Below are positions 42,733-51,231 of a DNA stretch of 64,000 bases, piece after piece. Numbering within the stretch: the first letter of the stretch is position 1; every line of letters starts with the position of its first letter. Where the stretch lies: positions 186,001 to 250,000 of the forward strand of contig NZ_JAHZQZ020000011.1 of NCBI RefSeq assembly GCF_019449275.2, written 5' to 3'. The notes under the pieces were generated by a model. That model ran no database searches. It saw only the letters and a list, made by a program, of their open reading frames with translations, and was not told the DNA's origin. Both the position numbers and the translations under genes were made by a program. This stretch comes from Microbacterium sp. HD4P20. GTDB taxonomy: Bacteria > Actinomycetota > Actinomycetes > Actinomycetales > Microbacteriaceae.

Positions 42733-43197
42733 ATGGTGACGCTGCTTCTCGACTCGACGCAGCTCGAAGTCGTGCTCTCGGCGGCCGAGCGCGCCATGGC
42801 ATTCCGCAAGGGGAATGTCGCGATCGAGCGCTCCGCGATCACCAAGGTGCAGCTGACCGACGACGCGTGGACCTGGCTGCGCGGCGTTCCGAGTCCCGGC
42901 ACGCACGTGCGCGGCCTCATCGCGATGGGCACGTGGCGTTCCGCGGGCGGCGACGATTTCGCCCTCATCCGCCGCCGTCGACCGAGTGTCGTGATCGACC
43001 TCGACGGGCATCCGGACTTCCACCGGATCATCCTCACCACCCGCCACGGTCTCGCGCTCGTGCAAGCGCTGCACCTGGAGGTGGACGAAGAACCGGCGGA
43101 TGTCGCCGAGATCGCGTCCGAGACCGGCACCATCCCTGCGGCGCCCCCGAAGAAGTCGAAACCGCGCAAAGCTCCCTCCCCGGCGCCCGCGGTCTGA
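42733..43197 (+). CDS. conserved hypothetical protein, PH-like fold possible
   Basis: A 154-residue cytosolic protein. It opens VTLLLDSTQLEVVLSAAERAMAFRKG and has alternating hydrophobic strands through residue ~125 (WLRGVPSPGTHVRGLIAMG, VVIDLDGHPDFHRIILTT), a pattern like small PH-type domains of actinobacteria, followed by an Ala/Pro/Lys tail. Function unknown. ATG at 42733 follows CAGACT (42721-42726) by six bases. Its stop codon lies within the 18-bp repeat. Divergent from fbiC. Confidence 0.6.
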   Translation: MVTLLLDSTQLEVVLSAAERAMAFRKGNVAIERSAITKVQLTDDAWTWLRGVPSPGTHVRGLIAMGTWRSAGGDDFALIRRRRPSVVIDLDGHPDFHRIILTTRHGLALVQALHLEVDEEPADVAEIASETGTIPAAPPKKSKPRKAPSPAPAV

Positions 43198-43266
43198 TCC
43201 GGGTCCGCGGTGTGATCCGGGCCCGCGGTCTGATCCGGGTCTGCGGTGTGATCCGGGCCCGCGGTC
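43186..43266. repeat. 18-bp tandem repeat joining two convergent stops
   Basis: About 4.5 copies of an 18-bp unit TGATCCGGGCCCGCGGTC (positions 9 and 12 vary) run from 43186 to 43266. The plus-strand stop TGA (43195-43197) is the start of one unit, and the minus-strand stop (43265-43267) overlaps the end of the last unit, so the repeat makes up the entire gap between the two genes. Confidence 0.9.
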
Positions 43267-44080
43267 AGCTGACGTCGCGGCGCCAGCTCAGCAGCTGCCC
43301 GAGCACGATCAGCACCACGGCGTAACCGAGCAGCACGAGGGCCCCCGCCCACCACTCCAGCTGCACCATCGCGCCGTCGGGCACGCCCATCGTGAACACG
43401 CTCGTGCCCACCAGGGCGTCGCCGGCGGCACCGGGCAGGTACTGCGTCACCCGACTGAGGCCTTCCACGAACGACGCGGCGGCCCGGCCGATCGGCTCGA
43501 GGAACTGTGTGAACACCAGCACCCCGACGATCGCGCCCACTTGGTTGCGCACCAGAGCGCCGACGCCGATGCCGATGAGCGTCCAGAGCACGTAGGCCAA
43601 CAGCATCCGTCCGATCATCGCCCACGTGTCCGGCGAGCCGAACGCGGTGTCGAGGCCGAACGCCGCGAGGAAGGACGCCGACGCGCCGACCGACGCGGCG
43701 ACGCCGATCACGCCGAACAGGGCGCCCATCAGCACGCCGACGGCGAGCTTCGCGCTGAGGACGCGCCCGCGGCGGGGCGTCGCGAGGAACGTGGGGGTCA
43801 GCGTCTTGTGCCGGAACTCGGTCGTGACCATGAGCGTCCCGATGAGCAGCGGGAAGACGTAGCCGACCGCGGTCGCGGTGCTGTACAGCACGCCGGCGAG
43901 GCCTTCTTCGGGCAGCGACGGACCGTCGCCGAGCGAGCCCGACGCGGAGGCGGAGAACACCACCGCGAGCACCGACGCGGTGAAGCCGACGTAGACGACG
44001 AGGACGATCGCGAGGATCCACCACAGCGAGGTCGTGAACTGCTTCGTGGTCTCGGCACGCGTGGCCGCGGTGAGGCTCAT
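43265..44080 (-). CDS. ABC-2 family exporter permease
   Basis: A 271-residue membrane protein with about six hydrophobic segments, in the order of ABC-2 permeases (first at ~20-45, with the [24 protein letters not shown] cytoplasmic loop [19 protein letters not shown] between the second and third). It pairs with the ATPase gene immediately upstream, whose stop it overlaps as ATGA. The exported substrate is unknown; such pairs often move drugs or lipids. Confidence 0.85.
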   Translation of the reverse strand: MSLTAATRAETTKQFTTSLWWILAIVLVVYVGFTASVLAVVFSASASGSLGDGPSLPEEGLAGVLYSTATAVGYVFPLLIGTLMVTTEFRHKTLTPTFLATPRRGRVLSAKLAVGVLMGALFGVIGVAASVGASASFLAAFGLDTAFGSPDTWAMIGRMLLAYVLWTLIGIGVGALVRNQVGAIVGVLVFTQFLEPIGRAAASFVEGLSRVTQYLPGAAGDALVGTSVFTMGVPDGAMVQLEWWAGALVLLGYAVVLIVLGQLLSWRRDVS

Positions 44081-45657
44081 CGCTGCTCACCCCCTTCGAC
44101 GTCATTGGGTTCGTCCGGCGTCGGCTCGTCGGCCTCAGGCTCGGGCTGCGGCTCTTCCGGCGCTGGCTCGTCGGCGCCGGCTGGAGAAGCCGGGTCGGAC
44201 GTCGCGCTCGCAGGTTCGTTCGCGTCGCTGAACCGGCCGAAGAAGCGGTCGGCCTCGAGATCGGCCTCCGTCTTGACGCGGTTCTCCCACGGCCGGGCAT
44301 CGTCCGAGTCCGCCAGTCCCGATGACAGCTCTTCATCGATCTCGCCGAGCGCTTCGACGTCCTCGTCGGGGTCGGGCGGCAGGTCGGCCTGCGGGACGAT
44401 GTCGATGATGCCCGTGCTCGCGACGGCGAAGCCCGCGTGGGCCCCTGCGTCGGGCGCGATTCCGGATGCCGCCTCCGCGGCGCCCTCGGCAGGCTCCGGC
44501 TCGGGCTCGGGCTCGGGCTCCGGGTCGGGGTCGGGCTCGGGCTCGGACTCCGGGTCGGGGTCGGGCTCGGGCTCGGGCAAGGCGGGCTCGGACTCCGGCT
44601 CCGGCTCGGGCAGGGCGGGCTCCGGCTCGGGCAAGGCGGGCTCCGGCTCCGGGTCGGGGTCGGCGCTCGCCGCCTCGTCGACCGGACCCGTCTCATCCAC
44701 CGCCGCTGGGCTCGCGACGCCTGTCTGGACCATCGCGAGGCCGCCACCCGCGCTGTCATGGACGCGCGTGCCGTTGACCAGGTCGAGGAAGACCTCCTCC
44801 AGCGCAGGCCCCCGGCGATGCAGAGACGACAGCGCCACTCCGGCCGCTGCCGCCACGGCGCCGACGCCCACCGGATCCATGCCGCGAACTGTCAGGCCCG
44901 AGCGCAGCACCTCGAACCGCACGCCGGCCCGCTCGAGGGCGGCCGTCAGCGCGGCGCGGTCGGGGGCATCGACGACGGTCGCGTGCTCCGACGGGTCGGA
45001 CAGCTCGTCGATGGTCCCCTGGAAGACCAGCTGGCCCCGCGAGATGATGAGCAGAGCATCCGCCGTCTGCTGCACCTCGGCCAGCTGGTGCGACGACACC
45101 AGCACGGTGCGCCCTTCGCGGGCCAGTTGCTGCAGGAATCCGCGCATCCATCGGATGCCTTCGGGGTCGAGGCCGTTGGCGGGCTCGTCCAGCACGAGCA
45201 CGCCCGGGTCGCCGAGCAGCGCGTACGCCAGACCCAGGCGCTGGCGCATGCCGAGGGAGTATCCGCCGACCTTTCTGCCCGCGGCATCCGTCAATCCCAC
45301 CAGCCCCAGCACCTCGTCCACGCGAGCCGTACCGAGGCCCGCCGCCTGCGCGTAGACCTTCAGATGGTTCGCCGCGGTGCGACCGGGATGGAAGCTGGAT
45401 GCCTCGAGCACCGCACCCACGGACTGCAGCGGCCGTTGCATCCGGCCGTACGGCACGCCTCCGATGGTCGCCGTGCCGTCGGTCGCGCGCACCAGGCCGA
45501 GCAGGATCCGCAGGGTCGTCGTCTTGCCGGCGCCGTTCGGACCGAGGAAGCCCGTGACACGACCGGGCTCGACGCGGGCGGTGAGTCCGGCGACAGCCGT
45601 GATCGCGCCGAAGCGCTTGGTGACGTTCGAGAACTCCAGCGACTGTCCTTCGGGCAT
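44077..45657 (-). CDS. ABC exporter ATPase with Pro-Glu repeat tail
   Basis: A 526-residue ATPase. The ABC domain (residues ~8-300) has Walker [23 protein letters not shown] signature and Walker [13 protein letters not shown], then the DrrA-like C-terminal region ending [12 protein letters not shown]. Residues ~330-392 are a low-complexity stretch of PEPEP, PDPDP and PALPE repeats, and the last ~130 residues are acidic and unlike any domain I know. The long tail is unusual for an ABC-2 ATPase and may act as a tether. ATGA overlap with the permease. Confidence 0.88.
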   Translation of the reverse strand: MPEGQSLEFSNVTKRFGAITAVAGLTARVEPGRVTGFLGPNGAGKTTTLRILLGLVRATDGTATIGGVPYGRMQRPLQSVGAVLEASSFHPGRTAANHLKVYAQAAGLGTARVDEVLGLVGLTDAAGRKVGGYSLGMRQRLGLAYALLGDPGVLVLDEPANGLDPEGIRWMRGFLQQLAREGRTVLVSSHQLAEVQQTADALLIISRGQLVFQGTIDELSDPSEHATVVDAPDRAALTAALERAGVRFEVLRSGLTVRGMDPVGVGAVAAAAGVALSSLHRRGPALEEVFLDLVNGTRVHDSAGGGLAMVQTGVASPAAVDETGPVDEAASADPDPEPEPALPEPEPALPEPEPESEPALPEPEPDPDPESEPEPDPDPEPEPEPEPEPAEGAAEAASGIAPDAGAHAGFAVASTGIIDIVPQADLPPDPDEDVEALGEIDEELSSGLADSDDARPWENRVKTEADLEADRFFGRFSDANEPASATSDPASPAGADEPAPEEPQPEPEADEPTPDEPNDVEGGEQR

Positions 45658-45790
45658 GCCGAACCTCTCGTCATCGTGAGCAGATTCTCCCCATCATGGC
45701 GGAACGCGCATGCACACGCGAGGAGGCGCCCCCTCCGTCGCCTCCGCTCCTCGTCCCTCCCCCCTCCGCCCTGCGTCTCGCCCGTTGTTC

Positions 45791-45874
45791 CCGACCATGT
45801 GCCTTTTCCGCCGACCATGTGGGTTTCACACCGACCATGTCGACATGCTCGGTGCAGAACCCACATGCTCGGCG
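45791..45874. repeat. dyad-symmetric 20-bp repeat array, second copy
   Basis: CCGACCATGT at 45791, 45811 and 45831 on exact 20-bp spacing, followed by ACATGCTCGG at 45843 and 45863 in reverse. The centre GTCGAC (45839-45844) matches that of the array at 8405-8508. Here it lies between divergent genes (ABC ATPase and hydrolase), so it cannot simply be a terminator. Confidence 0.88.
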
Positions 45875-45882
45875 GGGATTCG

Positions 45883-46000
45883 GGAAGGGGCGAGGGGAGG
45901 ACGAGGGGGGACGAGGGGGACGAGGGGGCGAGGGGAGGACGAGGGGACGGGGGGACGAGGGGACAAGGGGACAAGGGAGGGGCGAGGGATGCGGGGAGGG
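45883..46000. repeat. polypurine tandem tract
   Basis: About 118 bases made almost only of G and A, in imperfect units such as GAGGGGACGAGG and GGGACAAGGGG. It ends in GGGGAGGG, which is also the Shine-Dalgarno sequence of the hydrolase gene at 46005. Together with the dyad array it fills most of the 347-base gap 45658-46004. Triplex or G-quadruplex formation is possible. Confidence 0.75.
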
Positions 46001-46004
46001 TAAC

Positions 46005-47075
46005 GTGGCGCTCGTGACCGACGATGCCGAGCCCACCGTTCTCGCCCGCGCGCGCGGCGGACTGGGACGACTCACCCTCAACCGGCCGCGCGCCATCAAC
46101 GCGCTGGATCTCGGCATGATCCGGCTCGCCCACGAGGTGCTCGACGCGTGGGAGCACGACACCGAGGTCGACATCGTGCTGCTCGACGGTGCCGGCGAGC
46201 GCGGCCTGTGCGCGGGCGGCGACGTGCGCGGGCTCGCCGAGCGTGTCAACGCCGGTCGTGCCGATGAGACGGCGCAGTTCTTCCGCGAGGAGTACGCGCT
46301 CAACGCGCGCATCGCCGAATACCCGAAGCCCTTCGTCGCGTTCGCCGACGGCATCACCATGGGCGGCGGAATCGGGCTCGCCGGGCATGCCGCCATCCGC
46401 ATCGTCACCGATCGTTCGCAGCTGGCCATGCCCGAGACCCGCATCGGCTTCACCCCCGACGTCGGCGGCACGTGGCTGCTCGCCCGCGCGCCGGGCCGGC
46501 TCGGTGAGTATCTCGGCCTGACCGGAGCGGTGATGGATGCCTCCGACGCGGTCTACGCCGGATTCGCCGACCACTTCGTGCCCCATGAGAACCTCGACGG
46601 CCTGCGCGACGCGCTCGAAACCCGCGCCGATCCTTCCAGCCCCACCGAGCTCGTGCTGCTGTTCGACGAGACCCCGCCCCCCTCCCGGCTCATCCGCGCT
46701 CGCGAGTGGATCGACGACGCCTTCGCGGCCGGCACCGTGCCCGAGATCGTCGAGCGCCTGCGCGCACGGCCCGAGCCCGAGGCATCCGCCACCGCGGATC
46801 TGCTCGGTGAGCTCTCTCCCACCGGGCTCGCCGTGACCCTCGCGTCGGTGCGCCGGTCGCGGGAGCTGGCCGGCCTGCGCGACGTGCTCGAGCAGGAGTA
46901 CGCGCTCGTGATGTGGTTCGCGATGACCCAGCCCGATCTGGCCGAGGGAATCCGCGCGCAGGTCATCGACAAGGACCGCTCGCCACGCTGGCAGCCCGCC
47001 ACCCTTGCCGAGCTGGATCCGGATGCTGCGGCATCCGCCCTCGCCTTCCGGCCCGAGATCCCGCTCTGGGGCTGA
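46005..47075 (+). CDS. 3-hydroxyisobutyryl-CoA hydrolase-like (crotonase fold)
   Basis: A 356-residue crotonase-fold protein of HIBYL-CoA hydrolase type. Visible: LNRPRAINALD, GAGERGLCAGGDVR (residues ~57-70, oxyanion hole), FADGITMGGGIGLAGH, and MPETRIGFTPDVGGTWLLAR (~145-164), which is the HIBCH pattern; the C-terminal extension (~250-356) ending DKDRSPRWQPATL is diagnostic. It hydrolyses 3-hydroxyisobutyryl-CoA in valine breakdown. GTG at 46005 is chosen because the purine-rich ribosome binding site is 4-5 bases before it; GTG 46014 is the alternative. Confidence 0.85.
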   Translation: MALVTDDAEPTVLARARGGLGRLTLNRPRAINALDLGMIRLAHEVLDAWEHDTEVDIVLLDGAGERGLCAGGDVRGLAERVNAGRADETAQFFREEYALNARIAEYPKPFVAFADGITMGGGIGLAGHAAIRIVTDRSQLAMPETRIGFTPDVGGTWLLARAPGRLGEYLGLTGAVMDASDAVYAGFADHFVPHENLDGLRDALETRADPSSPTELVLLFDETPPPSRLIRAREWIDDAFAAGTVPEIVERLRARPEPEASATADLLGELSPTGLAVTLASVRRSRELAGLRDVLEQEYALVMWFAMTQPDLAEGIRAQVIDKDRSPRWQPATLAELDPDAAASALAFRPEIPLWG

Positions 47076-47080
47076 GTGCG

Positions 47081-47923
47081 ATGGGGAAAGACAGCCGCTC
47101 GCATGCCCGCCGACAGCGGGCGTACTCGGTCGGCGCGGCGGTCGACTGGTTCTTCTTCGTCTTCGCCGGCGTCGCCGCGCTGTGGCTGGCGTACCTCAGC
47201 TTCACCGAGACGTTCCACATCGGCTGGTGGGGCATCCCGTTCTTCATCGCGTTCTGGGTGCTGCTGGCCTACCTCGTGCTGCCGCGCCTGCATCGCATCC
47301 TGACGACCATCTACGTGCCGGACTACTTCATCGGCCGCACCCGCACGAGCGACGGTCTGCTGGGCGACCCGGTGAACCTCGCGTTCCTGGGCGGAGGCGG
47401 CCAGATCGAAACGGCGCTGCGCGAGGCGGGGTGGACCAAGGCCGACCCGGTCACGCTGGCCTCGTCGTGGCGCATCGTCACGTCGACGCTCCAGCGGCGC
47501 AGCTACCACCAAGCGCCGGTCAGCCCCCTGTTCCTGTTCGGGCGGCAACAGGACTTCGCATACCAGCAAGAGGTCGACGGCAACCCCGCCCAGCGGCATC
47601 ACGTGCGCTTCTGGAAGTGCCCCGACGGGTGGCTGCTGCCGGGCGGGCGCCGCGTCGATTGGCTCGCCGCCGGAACGTTCGACACGAGCGTCGGCCTTTC
47701 GCTGTTCACTCTGCAGGTGACGCACCGCATCGACGCCGACACCGATGTCGAGCGCGACCACATCGTCTCGTCGATCCGGGATGCCGATCCCCGCGTCGTC
47801 GTCGACGTCATCGCCGACTTCGCCACCGGCTATCACGCCCGCAACGGCGGGGGCGACAGCATCCGCACCGACGGCGACCTGCCGATCGTCGATGTGCGCG
47901 CGCTCGCGGCGGTGGACGCATGA
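47081..47923 (+). CDS. LssY_C-domain membrane protein
   Basis: A 280-residue protein with two hydrophobic segments near the N-terminus (residues ~20-40 and ~48-68) and a soluble LssY C-terminal domain (~85-270). The domain shows DPVNLAFLGGGGQIETALREAGW, RSYHQAPVSPLFLFGRQQDFAYQ and HHVRFWK, which are family motifs. Function unknown. ATG 47081 follows the hydrolase stop by five bases, and its own stop overlaps the next gene (ATGA), so these three genes form one unit. Confidence 0.82.
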   Translation: MGKDSRSHARRQRAYSVGAAVDWFFFVFAGVAALWLAYLSFTETFHIGWWGIPFFIAFWVLLAYLVLPRLHRILTTIYVPDYFIGRTRTSDGLLGDPVNLAFLGGGGQIETALREAGWTKADPVTLASSWRIVTSTLQRRSYHQAPVSPLFLFGRQQDFAYQQEVDGNPAQRHHVRFWKCPDGWLLPGGRRVDWLAAGTFDTSVGLSLFTLQVTHRIDADTDVERDHIVSSIRDADPRVVVDVIADFATGYHARNGGGDSIRTDGDLPIVDVRALAAVDA

Positions 47924-48459
47924 GTGCCGGGCAGCGGATGCCGCAGCCGGAGCTGCCCGAAAAGCGCCCGGCGTACGAGCCGGCCGCCCGCCTGCTGACA
48001 CCGACGGGCTACGACCCCCACATGCCGCGGCCGGCCAGCACCAGCGCCGGGGCGGCTCTCGTGCTGCTTCGCGTGCTGGCCGGGATCGCCGTGCTCATCG
48101 CGATCGCAGGTGGCTGGGACGATCTGGTGACCGACCCGGACTCGGTGCTCGACGGCTTCGATCCGAGCCCCGAGGGCAGTCAGGCGGCGCTGTGGTTCGT
48201 CCTCGCCGCCGGCGCCACGGTGCTGCTGGCCGACCTGGTGCTGGGGATCTTCGTATTTCTCGGGCGCAACTGGGCGCGCGTGATCGTCATGGTGATCGCC
48301 GCGCTGTCGATCGGCACCGTGTTCGTCGCGTGGTGGGCGCAGGGACAGGAGATCGAGATCCACACCACGTTCTTGTCGCTGAGCCTTGACATCCTGCTGC
48401 TGCTCGCGCTGTCGAGCCGCAGCGCCGGGGCATACGCCCGGCGCCACGAGCGGCGCTGA
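47920..48459 (+). CDS. membrane protein, four segments, unknown function
   Basis: A 179-residue protein. A Pro-rich cytoplasmic N-terminus (~1-40) precedes four hydrophobic segments (~45-65, ~88-112, ~118-138, ~148-165) with an Asp-rich outside loop between the first two. No family recognised. The ATGA overlap couples it to the LssY_C protein, and the two may act together. Confidence 0.7.
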   Translation: MSAGQRMPQPELPEKRPAYEPAARLLTPTGYDPHMPRPASTSAGAALVLLRVLAGIAVLIAIAGGWDDLVTDPDSVLDGFDPSPEGSQAALWFVLAAGATVLLADLVLGIFVFLGRNWARVIVMVIAALSIGTVFVAWWAQGQEIEIHTTFLSLSLDILLLLALSSRSAGAYARRHERR

Positions 48460-48476
48460 CCGGGTGCGGCGTGACG

Positions 48477-48499
48477 TAGCCTGATTCCCGCCGGGAATC
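48477..48499 (+). promoter_or_regulatory. -10 element adjoining a perfect hairpin
   Basis: TAGCCT (48477-48482) is a likely -10. Immediately after it, GATTCCC (48483-48489) and GGGAATC (48493-48499) form a perfect 7-bp stem with a 3-base loop, at the position of transcription start. It may be an operator or an mRNA 5' stem for the J-domain gene. Confidence 0.5.
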
Positions 48500-48520
48500 A
48501 CTGGAGGCTGGGGAGGGTGA

Positions 48521-49447
48521 GTGTTCGACAGTCCGCTGTCCGCGTCTGCCTACGAGGTGCTCGCGGTCGAGCCCGGCGTCGACCACGAGACGCTGCGCAA
48601 GGCATACCGCTTGCGGTTGCGGCAGGCCCACCCCGACACCGGTGGCGACGCCGCCGTCTTCGTGCAGGTGCAGCGGGCATGGGAGCTCGTGGGCACGCCC
48701 GAGGCGCGCGCCGCCTACGACCGTGGTCACGGTTTCGGCGAGGCGCCGGCCGCGGAGTGGTCGGGCTGGCGACCACCGGCGGCCCGCACCGACACCCGCC
48801 CGCGCGCCCGGTCGTACGGGCATCCCGGCGGCTGGCGGCGCGAGCGCTACCTCGACCTGGTGCGCGAATGGGTGGGCCGGGGTGTCGCGATCGACGACCC
48901 GTACGACCCGGCGCTGGTGCGCTCCGCTCCGCACCACCTACGGCGACTGCTCGCCGACGCGCTCGCCGAAGAGGCCACGGCCCGCATCGTCGCCGACCTC
49001 GGCATGGGCTACACGGTGTGGCACGACGTGCTGGCGGCAGGGAGGGGTGCCGACCCGGACGCCAAGATCGACCACCTCGTGCTCGGCCCGAGCGGGCTCT
49101 ACGGCATCCTGTCCGAGGACTTCGGTGGCCCGGTGCGCCTGCGCCGCGGCGAGTTCGTCGGCGACGGTGTGCCGGGTGCGCCCATCGCCGAACTGCTGAC
49201 GAGCATGCGCTCGATCGCGCGAGCCGCGGGAGTCCGGTTCAGCGGTGCGATCGTGGTGCTGCCCGACGAGGACGTGCTCGAACCGATCGACGAGATCGGC
49301 AAGGTGCGCGGCGTGCGGGTCGCGATCACCTCGCGCAGCGCGCTGGCCACGGTGCTGCGTCGTGGGGTCACCGGCGCGCGCGACATGGGCGGCAACGAGG
49401 TGTTCGACGTGCGCACCCGCCTTCAGCAGACGGTGCGCTTCGCCTGA
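48521..49447 (+). CDS. J-domain protein with NERD-like nuclease-fold region
   Basis: A 308-residue protein. Residues ~8-65 are a J-domain with the essential H37-P38-D39 in RQAHPDTGG, so it can stimulate an Hsp70. There is a basic linker (~80-100), then a helical part, and residues ~150-290 resemble a NERD domain: GMGYTVWHDV and KIDHLVLGPSGLYGIL. The usual IExK after that is replaced by LSEDF, so the catalytic lysine is missing and nuclease activity is doubtful. GTG 48521 has GGGGAGGG six bases upstream. I know no characterised protein with this fusion. Confidence 0.72.
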   Translation: MFDSPLSASAYEVLAVEPGVDHETLRKAYRLRLRQAHPDTGGDAAVFVQVQRAWELVGTPEARAAYDRGHGFGEAPAAEWSGWRPPAARTDTRPRARSYGHPGGWRRERYLDLVREWVGRGVAIDDPYDPALVRSAPHHLRRLLADALAEEATARIVADLGMGYTVWHDVLAAGRGADPDAKIDHLVLGPSGLYGILSEDFGGPVRLRRGEFVGDGVPGAPIAELLTSMRSIARAAGVRFSGAIVVLPDEDVLEPIDEIGKVRGVRVAITSRSALATVLRRGVTGARDMGGNEVFDVRTRLQQTVRFA

Positions 49448-49466
49448 GGGCACGGGCCTGAGCGCC

Positions 49467-49483
49467 TTGCCGAGAACAGGTGT
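49467..49483. repeat. partial copy of the 18102 palindromic element
   Basis: TTGCCGAGAACAGGTGT matches 18102-18118 exactly, but the following sequence diverges. It lies in the 35-base gap between convergent genes ending at 49447 and 49483, as does the copy at 18102. Confidence 0.6.
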
Positions 49484-51072
49484 CAGCCGTTGAGGCCGAA
49501 CAGGTCGAGCGGGTGCGTCAGGCGCCACCACGGCGACGGGCCGTCGACGTCGTCAGCCAGCTGCAGCTCGACACTCGCTTCGTCCAGGGGACCGCTCACC
49601 GTGAGCGCCCCCACGGCGTCGCCCTCGTCGCGCTGCTCACCCAGGTCGTAGGTGGTGCCGACGGTGCCGGTGCCGCCGTTCCACAGCACGACCGACGCGT
49701 CGCCGGCTGTCACGATGTCGACCGGCTCGCCCCACATCGTCTCGACGCGCCCGGCGATCGTGCCCGCTGTCACCGAGGGCTTCAGCTGCAGCTCCTGCTC
49801 GAGCTGTGTGTAGAGAGCACGGGATGCCGCGAGCCGTGCCTCGTTGTCGGGCTGGCCGAGCACCGACGCGAACAGGCGGACGGTGGTGTCGCCGACCGTG
49901 ATGTCCTTCGCCGACAGCAGATTCCAGGCAGCCAGCGTGCCTGTCTTGATGCCGACCACGCCGGGATCGGCCAGCAGGCCGTTGGAGTTCTCGACCAGGC
50001 CGGCACCGGGGAGCTCGACGGACTGCTTCGCGACGATCTCGGCGATCACCGGGTTCGCCAGCGCCTTCTGGGCAAGCGCGACGAGAGCCTCGGGGCTGGC
50101 CGTGTTGCCCTCGTCGATGCCGGAGGGCTCGACGACGGTGACACCCGGCACACCGTGGTTCGCGAGCCACGCGTTCGCCGCCGACGCGAACACGGCGTCG
50201 GTCGGCCACAGGTTCTGGGCGAGGCGGTCGGCGTAGTTGTTCGCCGAGCCGATCAGCAGGCCCTCGAGCATCTGGTATTGCGTGAGCGACCCGCCCACGG
50301 GAACGTCGAGCGCTGATTCGTCGTTGCTGCGGTACTGCCAGTAGCGCGTGCGGTCAGCGGCGGTGAATCGGAACTCCGGCCCTTGCTCGCCAACGGCCAG
50401 TGGCATCTCATCGAGTACCACGAGAGCGGTCACGACCTTCGTGATGCTGGCGATGGCGTCGGCCTCGGGAGCGGATGCCGCCGAGCCGGTGATGCCGCCG
50501 ACCGCGATCGCTGCGCTGCCCTGAGCCGGCCACGCCGGCGTGGTGGGCGGCGCCGATGCGGGCTGCACCTCTACCGCCGCGACGGTCGGTGCCACGGCGT
50601 GCAGCGGCCACAGCAGGGTGGTGGCGGAGTACGCGCCGACGACTCCCGCGATCACGAGCGTCGGGACGATCACTCCCGCCCGCAGCGGCGATCGGCGCGG
50701 TGCATCGGCCAGCAGGTCGGCGCCGACCTGCACGTAGGGCGTCGCCGCGGCGCTGAGGTCGCCGGGTGCCGACGAGCGGCCGATGGTGGTCTCGTCGACC
50801 CACGCGAGGGCGACGGGGCCCGAGCCGTCGCCGGAGGCCGCGGGCATACCCGTGTCGGTCGCAATCGTGGTGAAGGGCAGAGCGGCGACCGTGGATGCCT
50901 GGGCGTCGACGACGCCCGGAGCGGTGCTGCTGCCGGAGCCGGGGGGCAGTGCCGCCGACTCGATCGTCAGGATGCCGCCTTCCGCGCGCCCTGCGGGTCG
51001 GACCACCGCCACGTCGCCCGTCTGCGCGCGACGCGCGCGGCGCGTCGGAGCGGGGGCGTCATCCGGGGTCAC
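49483..51072 (-). CDS. D-alanyl-D-alanine carboxypeptidase (peptidase S11)
   Basis: A 529-residue membrane-anchored enzyme. A long Ala/Pro/Thr-rich cytoplasmic N-terminus (~1-135) precedes one membrane segment (~140-160, AGVIVPTLVIAGVVGAYS), then the catalytic domain: SxxK as SITK (~208-211), SxN as SAN (~274-276) and KTG in GIKTGT (~375). It removes the terminal D-Ala of peptidoglycan stem peptides outside the cell. A C-terminal domain ends DLFGLNG. GTG at 51072 is exactly six bases after TATCTT (51084-51079), suggesting leaderless translation. The N-terminal ~130-residue cytoplasmic region is unusually long. Confidence 0.85.
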   Translation of the reverse strand: MTPDDAPAPTRRARRAQTGDVAVVRPAGRAEGGILTIESAALPPGSGSSTAPGVVDAQASTVAALPFTTIATDTGMPAASGDGSGPVALAWVDETTIGRSSAPGDLSAAATPYVQVGADLLADAPRRSPLRAGVIVPTLVIAGVVGAYSATTLLWPLHAVAPTVAAVEVQPASAPPTTPAWPAQGSAAIAVGGITGSAASAPEADAIASITKVVTALVVLDEMPLAVGEQGPEFRFTAADRTRYWQYRSNDESALDVPVGGSLTQYQMLEGLLIGSANNYADRLAQNLWPTDAVFASAANAWLANHGVPGVTVVEPSGIDEGNTASPEALVALAQKALANPVIAEIVAKQSVELPGAGLVENSNGLLADPGVVGIKTGTLAAWNLLSAKDITVGDTTVRLFASVLGQPDNEARLAASRALYTQLEQELQLKPSVTAGTIAGRVETMWGEPVDIVTAGDASVVLWNGGTGTVGTTYDLGEQRDEGDAVGALTVSGPLDEASVELQLADDVDGPSPWWRLTHPLDLFGLNG

Positions 51073-51120
51073 CCGCTCAAGATACCTTGCCCCCGATCTG
51101 ATCGCCCAAGCGCAGCGCGG

Positions 51121-51126
51121 TATACT
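51121..51126 (+). promoter_or_regulatory. -10 element for the thiamine ECF operon
   Basis: TATACT is a near-consensus -10. CTGATC at 51098-51103, 17 bases upstream, is a possible -35. Transcription would start near 51133, just ahead of the riboswitch. Confidence 0.55.
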
Positions 51127-51136
51127 TGTCGCCACA

Positions 51137-51223
51137 ACCACGGGAGTCCGGTGAGCCGGGCTGAGAGGAAGCGACCCACGCTTCGACCGTCGAACCTGAT
51201 CCGGATCATGCCGGCGCAGGGAG
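51137..51223 (+). ncRNA. TPP riboswitch (THI element)
   Basis: The conserved parts appear in order: CGGGAGTCC, then CTGAGAGG (51161-51168, pyrimidine sensor helix), GAACCTGATCCGGAT (51192-51206, pyrophosphate sensor) and GCCGGCGCAGGGAG at the 3' end. The ribosome binding site AGGGAGGAG (51218-51226) overlaps the 3' side of P1, so TPP binding would hide it: translational control. No attenuator hairpin is seen before the ATG at 51232. It controls the three ECF transporter genes that follow. Confidence 0.95.
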
Positions 51224-51231
51224 GAGTTCAT

